This document shows, one piece after another, positions 1-9,509 of a stretch of 64,000 bases of DNA. The position numbers were made by a program, and so were the translations under genes. The stretch comes from JANQEU01 sp965228045 (GTDB lineage: Bacteria > Bacteroidota > Bacteroidia > Cytophagales > Cyclobacteriaceae). The notes below the pieces were generated by a model. The model was not told the DNA's origin, did no database searches, and saw only the letters and a program-made list of their open reading frames with translations. Where the stretch lies: assembly GCA_965228045.1 (NCBI GenBank), contig OZ245789.1, forward strand, positions 434,001 through 498,000, read 5' to 3'. Numbering within the stretch: position 1 is the stretch's first letter; each line of letters begins with the position of its first letter.

Positions 1-2333
1 TTAACAGTATGAAAACTTACGGTAACTCCCACCAGCAGAATCACCAAAACAGCACTAAGTATGAAGATGGAATAATCAATTGGTGCCTGATAAAAAAAGC
101 TTTCGACCCAACTATTGAAAAATAAAACTGAGGCAATTCCGCCAATCACAATGGCCAGCCCCACCCAGGGAGCAAAATCCATTATAATGAGCTGGGTGAT
201 CTCTTTGATATCCGCACCGACCACTTTTCTGATGCTTATCTCTTTTCGCTTTTTTTCTATGACAAACACAGTCAACCCATAAAGCCCCAGACAAGCGATG
301 ATGATCGATATCGCCGTGAAGAATGACATCAATCCAAGAAATTGAGTTTCTGTTTCATACATACTCTGAATGGATTGATCAGCAAAGGCATAGCGGAATG
401 GATTGATGGCATCGAGGCTATTCCATTCATCTTCCAAGGTGGTAAGAAAGCTGACCCCTGTTCCTTCCTGGATTTTAACGGTAAGGTGATTATGCACCGG
501 ATGGTCTGCAGTTCGATGAAAATGTAGCGTTGGTTCTATTTCATTCCTAAGGGTCTCAAAGTTGAAGTCTTTGGCCACACCCACCACACTAATCCGCCTT
601 TCTCCAAAAGCCAGTGCCGGATTGACCGCCGTGTCCAGGTTGAGGGCCTCAAATGCTGCCTGGTTGAGAATGACAGATTCTCGTTGGTGTCCCTCAAGAT
701 CGGGAAGAAAATTTCTTCCCTGAACCAATTCAATACCGTAGGTGTCAAAGAAATTGGCATCTACATAGGTGTACCGCATTCTAAGCGGGTCACCGCTCCA
801 ACCTGGCGTCCTGACAAAAGTGAACGACCTCGACCATTCAGTAGGAATATGTCTACTGGCAGTAACTCTCTCTACAAAGGGATAATTGGCAATATTCTTT
901 TTGAAACTATTGATGCGGGTTGCACCAATTTCAGTATCCGTGAAATCACTGGGTGAAGCATTTATGAAAAGCAACTGGTCACCCTCAAAACCCATGTCCC
1001 TTTCATACATGAACATGAGCTGATTTCTAATTAGCAATGCCCCGCAAATCAGGAGTACGGCAAGCCCAAACTGAATCACAATCAAAGCATTACGAAAGGA
1101 TTTTGCTCCACCGGTAATTCCAGTCTTTCTCAGCACCTGCATTATGCTGATGGTGGATAGATAGAATGCCGGATAACTTCCACTGACTATTCCAATCAAA
1201 ATGGCAATTGCAAGCAGGGCGATCAACCCCTGAAAAGAGATGAGGTCATTGAAGTCAAGACTTAGTCCAAACAGTGTGTTGATGTAGGGGATTGTGAAAA
1301 ACACAATAATTAATCCAGCAACCAATGCAATGAATGTATAAAGTACAGCCTCCACGAGGAACTGTGTTCTGATCTGAGGAATGATTGCTCCTAAAACCTT
1401 TCTTAGGCCGATTTCCCTGGATCGATAGGACGACCTTGCAGTGGCCAGGTTCATAAAATTGATACTGGCGATGATCATAATACCCAGTGCTATGTAAATC
1501 ATGATCCAGGCATCATTGCTATCCCCCACGAGGGTATCATAAAGGTCCTGCATTGGGAGAAGCTTGAAGTTTGTTCTACTAGCGACTTCACTGTCCCAGA
1601 TCGATTCCACCAGTTCCGGGAACTGCGCTTCAAGAATTGCCCGATTTTCTTTTTTATCAAGTTTGACCCATGTTTCCAGGAAAGAACTACCCCAGTTATT
1701 GGTATATTCATCGAATCCGGGGATCGCCTCGATTTGGATGATAATAGGCACACGAAAAAATGAATTTTCCGGTTGGTCTTCGAACACCCCGGAGACCGTG
1801 AATCGCATTGTGGTATCTTCCTGACGTAAAAAAATCTCTAATTCCTGACCGATGGCATTTTCCTTAGCAAAGTACTTGGCAGCTATACTTTCGGAGATGA
1901 CTACTGAATTTTGACCCTGGAAATAATTGTCCGCCTGATTTCGAAATTTGAAAGTAAAAATGTCAAATAAGGATTCCTCCGAATACAAAATATCTTCCTC
2001 CAGATACTCTTTGTCTTTAATGACCATGCACGATGAAAAGTTGGTCATCGCGGCTTCTTCTACCTGCGTATAGGTGGACTTCAGTCGATCCGCCATCGGG
2101 ATCCAGGTGTCATAAGTAGGCTGGACACCTGTCGGAGTCACCCTTTCTTTATAGGCCAGAAATATTCTGTCCTTATCAGCGTGGTTTTTATTGTATGACA
2201 GGATATTGATGGCATACAGGCTTATGATGATCGCTGCAGCGAGACCTATGGACAGGCCAGAAAGATTTATAAATGAATACGAGGTATGATTCTGAATATT
2301 TCGAATGGCAAGTTTGATGTAATTTCGAAGCAT
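1..2333 (-). CDS. MacB/FtsX-type ABC transporter permease (3' end cut by window)
   Basis: Starts at the ATG whose first base is 2333 and stays open to base 1; 777 codons are visible, so only the last few tens of residues are missing. The N-terminus (MLRNYIKLAIRN) is followed by a hydrophobic segment near residues 20-45, a large extracytoplasmic MacB_PCD-type region, a first FtsX membrane block with REIGLRKVLGA near residue 300, a second extracytoplasmic domain, and a second block with KEISIRKVVGA near residue 694. Such double-FtsX proteins of about 790-860 aa are abundant in Cytophagales and act as mechanotransducing ABC permeases in the inner membrane, paired with an ATPase encoded elsewhere. 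No ATPase is adjacent here. The substrate cannot be told from sequence. It resembles the PadR-linked permease at 23345 but lacks that protein's N-terminal prefix. Confidence 0.9.
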   Translation of the reverse strand, partial: MLRNYIKLAIRNIQNHTSYSFINLSGLSIGLAAAIIISLYAINILSYNKNHADKDRIFLAYKERVTPTGVQPTYDTWIPMADRLKSTYTQVEEAAMTNFSSCMVIKDKEYLEEDILYSEESLFDIFTFKFRNQADNYFQGQNSVVISESIAAKYFAKENAIGQELEIFLRQEDTTMRFTVSGVFEDQPENSFFRVPIIIQIEAIPGFDEYTNNWGSSFLETWVKLDKKENRAILEAQFPELVESIWDSEVASRTNFKLLPMQDLYDTLVGDSNDAWIMIYIALGIMIIASINFMNLATARSSYRSREIGLRKVLGAIIPQIRTQFLVEAVLYTFIALVAGLIIVFFTIPYINTLFGLSLDFNDLISFQGLIALLAIAILIGIVSGSYPAFYLSTISIMQVLRKTGITGGAKSFRNALIVIQFGLAVLLICGALLIRNQLMFMYERDMGFEGDQLLFINASPSDFTDTEIGATRINSFKKNIANYPFVERVTASRHIPTEWSRSFTFVRTPGWSGDPLRMRYTYVDANFFDTYGIELVQGRNFLPDLEGHQRESVILNQAAFEALNLDTAVNPALAFGERRISVVGVAKDFNFETLRNEIEPTLHFHRTADHPVHNHLTVKIQEGTGVSFLTTLEDEWNSLDAINPFRYAFADQSIQSMYETETQFLGLMSFFTAISIIIACLGLYGLTVFVIEKKRKEISIRKVVGADIKEITQLIIMDFAPWVGLAIVIGGIASVLFFNSWVESFFYQAPIDYSIFILSAVLVILLVGVTVSFHTV

Positions 2334-2554
2334 AGGCCTGGTATTTTATCCGGAATTGCTTCAATATTTATTCCATTCCCCTTAACTATCTATTAATCAA
2401 ATGTTTACGGCAATATCGGTTCACTCAGGGAGTACATTTATGAACACATTTTTCACAGGTATGGACAATTGTCAGCAAGGGAACAAATCATATGTCTCGG
2501 AGAACCGGTATTGCTTTCAGGCGTTTAGTAAATTGTTTTGCTAACCAATAACTT

Positions 2555-3292
2555 ATGATACGGACAAATTTTGGCTTACTCCTTATTATGATCCTCGTCC
2601 TGGGGTGTGATCAAACCGATGTTCAAAGCATCATTGATGATTCCATCGAAGCTCATGGGCAGGATGTTTTTAGGGATAAAAAGGTAAGTTTTACTTTCAG
2701 AGATATACAATACACCGGCTACTTTGATAATTCAGGTATGGTGTACACACGGACATTTGAAGATAGCACCGGGATGGTCAACGATACGTTGATAAACGCC
2801 TCTACATTCACCCGCCATATTAATGGCGCTGAAGTCGCACTAGATGAGGAATGGACTGGAAAATACGCCCGGTCTGTCAACTCTGTCTTGTATTTTGTTA
2901 AAATCCCGCTTGTAGCCAACGATCCGGCCGTCAATAAAAATCTTATTGGTGAGGTTGAAATCGAAGGAAACCAGTATTATGCAGTCGCCATCACATTTGA
3001 TCAGGAAGGAGGAGGGGAGGATTTTGAAGATCAGTTTCGATACTGGATCAATAAGGAAACAAAGATGCTGGATTACCTGGCTTATAATTATCAGACTGAC
3101 GAAGGAGGGACTCGCTTCCGCAAAGCCATAAACAGAAGAGAGGTGGATGGCCTGGTGGTACAGGATTACATTAATTTTGAGCCTCCCACCAAGTATCCCG
3201 ACCTGGATGATTTGCCCTCTCTTTTTGAGGCAGGGCAATTAAAGGAGCTCTCCAGAATTATCAACGAAGATTTTCAGATTCAGGATCTTTAG
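2555..3292 (+). CDS. Lipoprotein, DUF6503-like
   Basis: 245 aa with a clear lipoprotein signal: MIRTNFGLLLIMILVLGC, lipid Cys at residue 18, so it is exported and anchored. The mature part is rich in beta-type sequence (for example FTFRDIQYTGYF, FRYWINKETKMLDYL) and has no catalytic motif I can point to. From memory it resembles the DUF6503 family of Bacteroidota lipoproteins, whose function is unknown; this match is by eye only. It stands alone: a divergent permease lies 221 bases upstream and lgt converges on it downstream. The upstream 2334-2554 gap shows no other gene. Confidence 0.75.
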   Translation: MIRTNFGLLLIMILVLGCDQTDVQSIIDDSIEAHGQDVFRDKKVSFTFRDIQYTGYFDNSGMVYTRTFEDSTGMVNDTLINASTFTRHINGAEVALDEEWTGKYARSVNSVLYFVKIPLVANDPAVNKNLIGEVEIEGNQYYAVAITFDQEGGGEDFEDQFRYWINKETKMLDYLAYNYQTDEGGTRFRKAINRREVDGLVVQDYINFEPPTKYPDLDDLPSLFEAGQLKELSRIINEDFQIQDL

Positions 3293-3348
3293 AAAACGAT
3301 TTATCTGCGTTTGTCTGATTCCCCTGAAGAAGACTCAGGACGTGGTTT

Positions 3349-4524
3349 TTACCCTACCGGGGATTTTTTTGCGCGGAAAGCATAAATCATCACAGCAACA
3401 CCGGCAAAGAAAAGAGGTATGCTTAACCACTGACCCATGTTAAGCGGAATATCAGCTTCCCAGACTTCCTGGTCCATCTTGAAGAATTCTGTAAAAAATC
3501 TTTGAGACCAGAGCATTGTCATAAAAAGACCAAACATAAAGCCTTCCGGTAGTTCATGGCGTTTTGTTTTCCATAACCAGAAGACAATTACCATCATGAT
3601 AAGACAGGCGAGCGCTTCATATACCGATCCCGGGTGCCGGACTTTACCCATTCCGTAGATTTCCACATAGTTGTAACCTCCTTCTTTCACAACCTTCATG
3701 GAAAGAGGGTCATTTGCGGATCCAAAATCGATGTGTTCGTCAACTTCAGAATAGCTGAAAAGATTACGTTTTACACGAGACTGGATAAAGGCCTGTTCCG
3801 TCTCATCCACTTCCACGGTTCTCTTATACTTTATGATTGCGGTGATCGGGTATTTTCCTGGTTCAGGACTTTCAAATGGCCCTCCTTTTCGATAGGTGAC
3901 CTCTTCGATCTTAAGGTCCGAATAATTCAGAATATCAGTAGCGCCACGCGCATAAATCAACCCATAATCTGAATTGGTAAGCGTTCCCTCCATTTCCGAG
4001 TTCATTAGGTTTCCTGTTCGGATCAGGGCACCGGTAAGCAAGACTACAATAGCCATTCTGTCAAGTATCCAGAAGTACGACTGGCCCTCCTTTTTTCTTT
4101 TTCTTATGTTGAATTGTTTGGGGATGATCAGTACCCATTTGGATTTGATTTCGTAGTTGGCATAGATCCATAACGCAATAAAAATACCGAGAGCTCCTCC
4201 ATGACTGGCAAGACCCCCTTCCCAGATTTTTAGGATTTCCACAGGGTTTGACAGATAATATTGTGGATTGTAGAATAGACAGTGTCCGAGCCTGGCCCCT
4301 AGAATGGTAGCCAGGACCATGTACGTAGTTAGGGTATCTACGTCTTTTTCATTCTGACCATCGGTACGGAAAATATAGTACAGCACCTGCTGACTGATGA
4401 TGAATCCTGACGCAAAGAGCAAGCCATACCAGACGATGGGGCGATCCTCCATCCCAAGTTTAGACAATGGTATCGTGAAGATTGTAGGATCAGCGTTCCA
4501 GATGATATAAGTAAGTAAATCCAT
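3349..4524 (-). CDS. lgt: Prolipoprotein diacylglyceryl transferase Lgt
   Basis: 391-aa integral membrane enzyme that transfers diacylglycerol from phosphatidylglycerol to the lipobox Cys of prolipoproteins, the first step of lipoprotein maturation. Family hallmarks are visible: the GARLGHCLFYNP stretch, WEGGLASHGGALG, the R-x-GNLMNSE motif and RHPGSVYEA near the C-terminus. It is about 100 aa longer than the E. coli enzyme; the extra sequence lies between the NSE motif and RHP and looks like an extracytoplasmic insertion, which I believe is usual in Bacteroidota. Last gene of a close co-directional run (tesA, symporter, trkA, trkH, lgt), beginning 3 bases after the trkH stop, so it is probably co-transcribed. 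Several lipoproteins in this window would be its substrates. Confidence 0.96.
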   Translation of the reverse strand: MDLLTYIIWNADPTIFTIPLSKLGMEDRPIVWYGLLFASGFIISQQVLYYIFRTDGQNEKDVDTLTTYMVLATILGARLGHCLFYNPQYYLSNPVEILKIWEGGLASHGGALGIFIALWIYANYEIKSKWVLIIPKQFNIRKRKKEGQSYFWILDRMAIVVLLTGALIRTGNLMNSEMEGTLTNSDYGLIYARGATDILNYSDLKIEEVTYRKGGPFESPEPGKYPITAIIKYKRTVEVDETEQAFIQSRVKRNLFSYSEVDEHIDFGSANDPLSMKVVKEGGYNYVEIYGMGKVRHPGSVYEALACLIMMVIVFWLWKTKRHELPEGFMFGLFMTMLWSQRFFTEFFKMDQEVWEADIPLNMGQWLSIPLFFAGVAVMIYAFRAKKSPVG

Positions 4525-4527
4525 GCT

Positions 4528-5985
4528 TTAGAATTTTCTCCAGAAGTATGGAGTGAATAAAATGAGTATGGTAAAAAGTTCTAACCGACCAAGTAACATA
4601 AGAAATGAAAGAAACCACTTACCAGCCTGAGGTATATGTGCGAAATTATAAACCGGGCCAACGGAACCAAGTCCGGGACCTATGTTTCCAAGACATGTGG
4701 CCACGGCCCCGATTGAAGTGTCAAAATCAGTACCTATAATTCCCATGATTACTGAGCCCAATGCGAAAATGGAAATATAAATCATAATAAAGGCAAGGAT
4801 ATTGAAAGTAATATCACGATTGACCGCATTACCATTGAATCGAACGGGTATGACCGCTTGAGGATGCAAGATCCGCTTGAGTTCCAGAAGGCTGTTTTTA
4901 AATAGAATCAGGTGTCTGACAATCTTCACGCCCCCGGCAGTGGAACCGGCCGATGCTCCCAAAAACATCATGCAAAAAAACAAGACCGTAATGAATGGTG
5001 TCCATACGGTATAATCATGTGTGATATATCCTGTGGTGGTGATAACGGAGACCACCTGAAATAGTGCATCCCGGAGGGAGCCCTCGAATGTGCCATGACC
5101 AAGGCTGATTATGGATATGGTAACTACGGCAGTTAAACCAATAATTACTAAGGTGTAGGTTTTAAATTCTTCGTTTCTGAAGATCTTCTTAAAGTCGTAG
5201 TGAAGGGCCAAATACGTTATGGTAAAATTAGTACCGGCCAGAAACATGAACAGAATAATGGTATACTGTATGAGGGGACTATCAAATGCAGCAATGCTTG
5301 CATTCTTTGTCGAAAATCCTCCAGTTGCCATAGTCGTCAAAGCATGGTTGATGGCATCATAGAAGGACATCCCTTCTGCCCATAACAATAAGAATTCGGT
5401 TCCGGTCAATGCCACATAGATCAACCAAAGTCTTTTGGCCGTTTCCTTGATCCTGGGCTGTAATTTATCCGGGGAGATGCCAGGAGCTTCCGCCACGAAT
5501 AGCTGCATCCCTCCTATTCCCAGAAAAGGAAGAATGGCCACTGTAAGTACGATTATTCCCATCCCGCCAATCCATTGTGTCAAACTTCTCCAGAAAAGTA
5601 TGCCCTTGGGAATACTCTCGATATCAGCCATGACCGTTGCACCTGTAGTGGAATAGCCGGACAGCGTCTCAAAGAACGCATCGGCAACGGAAGGAAAAAC
5701 GCCTCCGAAAATGTAAGGTAAGCTACCGAAAATGGACATGGTGATCCATCCGGATGCTACGACCAGATAGCCATCGCGTTTTCTTAAATCTTTATTCAGA
5801 TTCTTGCGCGTCGAAAACCATAATGCAAAACCCGTGACCAGTGTGACTCCGGCTGAATACAGTACCGGCAACAAATCCTCTGAGCCATAGTAGATGCTAA
5901 ACGGGACACTTGTCAACATGAAGATTCCGTTGAGGACCAGCAAGATACCCATCACGTTTAGTATGACCCGATAATTGAGTTTCAT
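4528..5985 (-). CDS. trkH: Trk-type potassium transporter, membrane subunit TrkH
   Basis: 485 aa from the ATG at 5985. This ATG overlaps the trkA stop as ATGA; a longer reading from 6021 would run well into trkA and adds a hydrophilic, unlikely N-terminus. TrkH/KtrB-type K+ channel-like subunit with four M1-P-M2 repeats; the selectivity loops are readable as STTGATV, TTMATGGFS, TTTGYITH and TCLGNIGPGLG. It works with the TrkA gating ring encoded immediately upstream. The ATGA junction implies translational coupling and a fixed subunit ratio. Confidence 0.95.
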   Translation of the reverse strand: MKLNYRVILNVMGILLVLNGIFMLTSVPFSIYYGSEDLLPVLYSAGVTLVTGFALWFSTRKNLNKDLRKRDGYLVVASGWITMSIFGSLPYIFGGVFPSVADAFFETLSGYSTTGATVMADIESIPKGILFWRSLTQWIGGMGIIVLTVAILPFLGIGGMQLFVAEAPGISPDKLQPRIKETAKRLWLIYVALTGTEFLLLWAEGMSFYDAINHALTTMATGGFSTKNASIAAFDSPLIQYTIILFMFLAGTNFTITYLALHYDFKKIFRNEEFKTYTLVIIGLTAVVTISIISLGHGTFEGSLRDALFQVVSVITTTGYITHDYTVWTPFITVLFFCMMFLGASAGSTAGGVKIVRHLILFKNSLLELKRILHPQAVIPVRFNGNAVNRDITFNILAFIMIYISIFALGSVIMGIIGTDFDTSIGAVATCLGNIGPGLGSVGPVYNFAHIPQAGKWFLSFLMLLGRLELFTILILFTPYFWRKF

Positions 5986-7328
5986 TTTGATTTGAAATAA
6001 CTCTCTACTTCCCGAATGCAATCCGGTCCGGAGAGTACGACAACACGGTCTTTTGGTTCGAATTTGAAATTACCTCGCACAGTGTGCCCCTGATTTTTTC
6101 TGATCACTCCACCGATGACCGCAGTTTTCGGGAAATCCAGGTTTCTGAGTTCCTTTTCCAGGATTTTAGAGCCCTCATGAACCTCAAACTCCAGGATCTC
6201 CGCATCCACACCGTGAACACTTGTGAGGTTTTTGATGTCGCCTTTTCTGATATGTCGGAAAATGAAATTTGCAGCGATCAGTTTTTTGTTGATCAGAGTA
6301 TTTACCCCAATGTTCTGAGACAGATGGATATAATCCATGTTTTCGACCAAAGCGATGGTCTTTTGTACACCGGCTTGCTTAGCCACCAGGCAGGAAATAA
6401 TATTGGTCTCGGAATCTCCGGTGAGGGCCAGGAAGGCGTCCATTTCTTCAATTCCCTCTTCCTTCAACAGATCCATATCCCGTCCATCTCCCTTGATGAT
6501 CAAGGTATCAGAAAGCTTATCAGCTAATGCAAAGCACTTATCCTTATCTTTTTCGATCAGCTTGATGTTATACTTTTTACTGAGCTGGGAAGCAACATTT
6601 ACAGCGATTTTGCTACCTCCTAATATCATTAGACTTTTCACCTGGATCTTATGCTTACCAGCCAATGAAGTGACCTGGTCGATTCCTGTTGGTTCTGCTA
6701 TAAAATACGCATGATCGCCTAGTTGGAACTTGTTTTCTCCGTGTGGAAGGATCGTCTTATTGTCCCTTAGGATCGCGATGGTGGTGAAGTTATGCTCGGG
6801 GTTTAGCTGGGCAGTTTCCGTCAGTGTCTTGTGAAGTAGTTGTGATTTTTCATCAATTTCTACCCCAATCAATGACAGCATTCCCTTTTCAAAGTCGAAA
6901 GTATCGGTAAGGGCCGTATCCTTTAGCAATCGCCTAATTTCTTTTGCCGCAAGCGACTCCGGTGAAATGATGTCGTCGATCCCCACATCCTGAAGGTTCA
7001 GCTTATCTCGTTCCAAAAAGTACTCAATGTTGGAGACCCGGGCGATGGTCCGCTTGGCGCCCATCTTTTTGCCGATGATGGCCGTGGTTATGTTCGTTTC
7101 CTGAATAGACGTAACTGCTATGAGTAAATCCGCCTTCGCTACGTCTGCTTCAAGTAAAATCTTATATGAAGTTGAACTACCCTTTACTGTTTTTACATCC
7201 AGGTTGGATGAGGCGTGTTCGAGAACTGAACCCTGCTCATCGATCAGGATGATATCCTGTTCTTCCTGGGCCAGCAGCTTTGCCAAATGCATTCCAAGGT
7301 CTCCGCACCCCGCTATGATTATCCGCAT
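5982..7328 (-). CDS. trkA: Trk potassium uptake regulatory subunit TrkA
   Basis: 448-aa cytoplasmic gating protein with two tandem RCK units. The first Rossmann fold begins at residue 1 (IIIAGCGDLGMHLAKLL, then the acidic ribose-binding end ILIDE); the second begins near residue 230 (SLMILGGSKIAVNVASQL, then IKLIEKD). Each is followed by a TrkA_C-type domain. Length matches the standard TrkA. It forms the ring that binds NAD(H)/ATP and controls TrkH. It sits 54 bases downstream of the AGCS symporter gene with a -7-like TATATTTG in the gap, so it may have its own promoter as well as read-through. Confidence 0.95.
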   Translation of the reverse strand: MRIIIAGCGDLGMHLAKLLAQEEQDIILIDEQGSVLEHASSNLDVKTVKGSSTSYKILLEADVAKADLLIAVTSIQETNITTAIIGKKMGAKRTIARVSNIEYFLERDKLNLQDVGIDDIISPESLAAKEIRRLLKDTALTDTFDFEKGMLSLIGVEIDEKSQLLHKTLTETAQLNPEHNFTTIAILRDNKTILPHGENKFQLGDHAYFIAEPTGIDQVTSLAGKHKIQVKSLMILGGSKIAVNVASQLSKKYNIKLIEKDKDKCFALADKLSDTLIIKGDGRDMDLLKEEGIEEMDAFLALTGDSETNIISCLVAKQAGVQKTIALVENMDYIHLSQNIGVNTLINKKLIAANFIFRHIRKGDIKNLTSVHGVDAEILEFEVHEGSKILEKELRNLDFPKTAVIGGVIRKNQGHTVRGNFKFEPKDRVVVLSGPDCIREVESYFKSK

Positions 7329-7354
7329 TACAACTCAATCCCTGTTAAAGAGTG

Positions 7355-7362
7355 CAAATATA
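7355..7362 (-). promoter_or_regulatory. Possible -7 element for trkA-trkH-lgt
   Basis: Minus-strand TATATTTG matches the Bacteroidota -7 consensus TAnnTTTG, 27 bases before the trkA ATG. I did not find a convincing -33 TTG at 19-23 bases, so this is a weak call. Confidence 0.3.
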
Positions 7363-7382
7363 GATGAATATTCTACGGTAAT

Positions 7383-8747
7383 TCAGGACGGTGTCTGCCT
7401 GATTTTTGAAAAATATTTTTTGGCTTCAGCCATCACTTTAGGCGCCAAAATGACCGCGGAGATTACCGTGGGAAACGCCATAAGCCCATAAGCCAGATCA
7501 ATAATGCTTACAACTGCAGATAAGGAGGCGACAGAACCCACCACAACCAGTCCCACGTACCAGTAATTAAAATACCAGCCATAATGAGCTCCGATCAGGA
7601 ATGAAAGACATTTTCGCCCATAATAAGCCATCCCGAAAATGGTGGTAAATGCAAAGATCAGAACACAGACCGCAAGAATATAAGGACCCACACCGGGCAA
7701 ACTCCCTTCAAACGCCGCAGCTGTCAGTGTGATGCCATTTGCATCCGTCGATTGCCAGGCTCCGGTTACCAGAATGGCCAATCCGGTAAGCGTACATACA
7801 ATCAAGGTATCAATAGCCGGACCCAACATGGAAACCAATCCTTCACGGACAGGTTCATCTGTTTTGGCAGCACCATGCATCATGGGGGCAGTCCCAATTC
7901 CTGCCTCGTTAGAAAACGCGGCTCTTCTGGCACCGGTTAAGATGATCGCCCCTAATACACCGCCTAAAGCAGCATTGGCCGTAAAGGCATCTTCAATAAT
8001 AAATAGAAAAGAGGGCAGGACGCTTTCACTATTTATGATCAGGATCAGAATGACGCTGACCAAATACAACAGGACCATGGCCGGGACCAATCTTGCGGCC
8101 CACGTGCCTATACGATGAATCCCACCAAAGATCACCAGAATTGTCAAGACAGTGATCACAAGACCTACACTCAGATCCGTTGTAAATGTAGGAGTGATCC
8201 CGGATGGGATCATGATGATGTCATTGAAGGCTGCAACAATTTGATTGGCCTGGAACACAGGGGTAGCTCCGAAAAAACCAGCCAGACAAAAGAAAATTGC
8301 CAGGGGTTTCCACTTTGGGCCAAGACCCTCTCTTATGACATACATGGGGCCTCCCTGAAGCTGTCCTTCGGAATCTTCTCCCCTGTACATTACTGCAAGT
8401 GTGCAGGTAAAGAATTTCGTAGCCATGCCCACAAATGCACTTACCCACATCCAGAAAATGGCTCCCGGTCCTCCCATCGAAATGGCTACGGCTACCCCGC
8501 TGATGTTTCCCATTCCTACTGTAGCAGCCAGGTGGCCAGAAAGCGCCTGAAAATGAGATATTTCGCCTTTTTCATTAGGGTCATCATACTTCCCCCGTAA
8601 GATATCAATGGCATGCCGGAAATAAAGGAACGGAATGAATCTGGAAAAGATGGTGAAGAAAAGCCCTCCACCGATAAGCGTAATAAGCAATGGTGTGCCC
8701 CAGACGAAATTGGCGGCATTGATGATCCATTCTTCCAGGAATGTCAT
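7383..8747 (-). CDS. Alanine/glycine:cation symporter (AGCS family)
   Basis: 454-aa sodium- or proton-coupled amino acid importer of the inner membrane. The family signature GNISGVAVAISMGGPGA and the following WMWVSAFVGMATKF segment are present, as are the ENAALGGVLGAI-like and GAAKTDEPVREG regions typical of AGCS proteins. About ten or eleven hydrophobic segments are visible. Its ATG overlaps the stop of the upstream SGNH hydrolase as ATGA, placing it in the tesA-to-lgt run. Substrate within the family (Ala, Gly, Gln) cannot be decided. Confidence 0.93.
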   Translation of the reverse strand: MTFLEEWIINAANFVWGTPLLITLIGGGLFFTIFSRFIPFLYFRHAIDILRGKYDDPNEKGEISHFQALSGHLAATVGMGNISGVAVAISMGGPGAIFWMWVSAFVGMATKFFTCTLAVMYRGEDSEGQLQGGPMYVIREGLGPKWKPLAIFFCLAGFFGATPVFQANQIVAAFNDIIMIPSGITPTFTTDLSVGLVITVLTILVIFGGIHRIGTWAARLVPAMVLLYLVSVILILIINSESVLPSFLFIIEDAFTANAALGGVLGAIILTGARRAAFSNEAGIGTAPMMHGAAKTDEPVREGLVSMLGPAIDTLIVCTLTGLAILVTGAWQSTDANGITLTAAAFEGSLPGVGPYILAVCVLIFAFTTIFGMAYYGRKCLSFLIGAHYGWYFNYWYVGLVVVGSVASLSAVVSIIDLAYGLMAFPTVISAVILAPKVMAEAKKYFSKIRQTPS

Positions 8748-9433
8748 GAATTAGGTTTTTCGGTTAGTAAAGGGCTCAGGTGATCCCAGACAGTTTGCGC
8801 CACGATTTGATGTCCTTCGGGAGTGGGATGAATCCCGTCGTCAAGGTTCAAATCAGGTTCACCAGCTACACCCTCAAGTAAAAAGGGAATAAGTGTAGCG
8901 TCATTTTCTTCTGCCAGTCGTGGAAAAATCTCCTTGAATTCTTTCGTGTAGTCCTGTCCAAGGTTTGGAGGGACTTGCATCCCTGCAATCATAAGGCGGA
9001 CTTCCGGATTTTTGGCTTTCACCTGATCAATGATGTTTTGGAGATTTTTATAAGTCTCGGTGAGGGGTAGACCGCGCAATCCGTCATTGGCACCGAGTTC
9101 CAGAAAAAAAATGTCCGGTACAGTCCTCAGGACCCAATCGATCCTGTTTTTTCCGCTGGCTGTGGTTTCACCGCTAAGTCCCGCATTGACCACATTGTAC
9201 TCATAACCAAGACTGTCCAGCCAGTCATCTATGATGGCCGGGAAAGCCTCCTCCATATCGAGCCTGTAACCTGCGGTGATACTGTTTCCAAAGAAAAGAA
9301 TCGTCTTTTCCTGAACTTTCTCTTCCGTTTGTGCGATTTCTGGTTGTGGTTTTGTGGAATTTTCGGCCGATTTGTCGGAATTGCCACCACAAGCAAAGAG
9401 AACAAGTAAACTTAAACCTAGAAGTTTATTCAT
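8744..9433 (-). CDS. tesA: SGNH-hydrolase lipoprotein, TesA/arylesterase type
   Basis: 229 aa. N-terminus MNKLLGLSLLVLFACGG gives a lipobox with Cys 15, so the enzyme is membrane-anchored and extracytoplasmic. The SGNH blocks are visible: FFGNSITAGYRL (block I with catalytic Ser), the Gly of block II in NAGLSGETTASG, GANDGL (block III Asn) and DGIHPTPEGH (block V Asp/His). This is the thioesterase I/lysophospholipase/arylesterase group. It is divergent from ybbA-ybbP, the same arrangement as tesA in E. coli, which supports the assignment. A 76-base gap holds both promoters. Confidence 0.93.
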   Translation of the reverse strand: MNKLLGLSLLVLFACGGNSDKSAENSTKPQPEIAQTEEKVQEKTILFFGNSITAGYRLDMEEAFPAIIDDWLDSLGYEYNVVNAGLSGETTASGKNRIDWVLRTVPDIFFLELGANDGLRGLPLTETYKNLQNIIDQVKAKNPEVRLMIAGMQVPPNLGQDYTKEFKEIFPRLAEENDATLIPFLLEGVAGEPDLNLDDGIHPTPEGHQIVAQTVWDHLSPLLTEKPNS

Positions 9434-9509
9434 AATTTCGTCGCCAGCCTCGAATATAGTAAACCTGCTTTTGCGGTCTGCGTTTTAAGATTCTAAATGT
9501 AAAAATCGA

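Noticed and set aside
3293..3370. Possible terminator between the DUF6503-like gene and lgt
   Set aside because: C-rich and G-rich stretches are present, but I could not form a stem with a proper U tract on either strand.
5986..6021. Longer trkH start at 6021
   Set aside because: It would overlap trkA by 40 bases and adds a hydrophilic leader; the ATGA junction at 5982-5985 is the usual arrangement.
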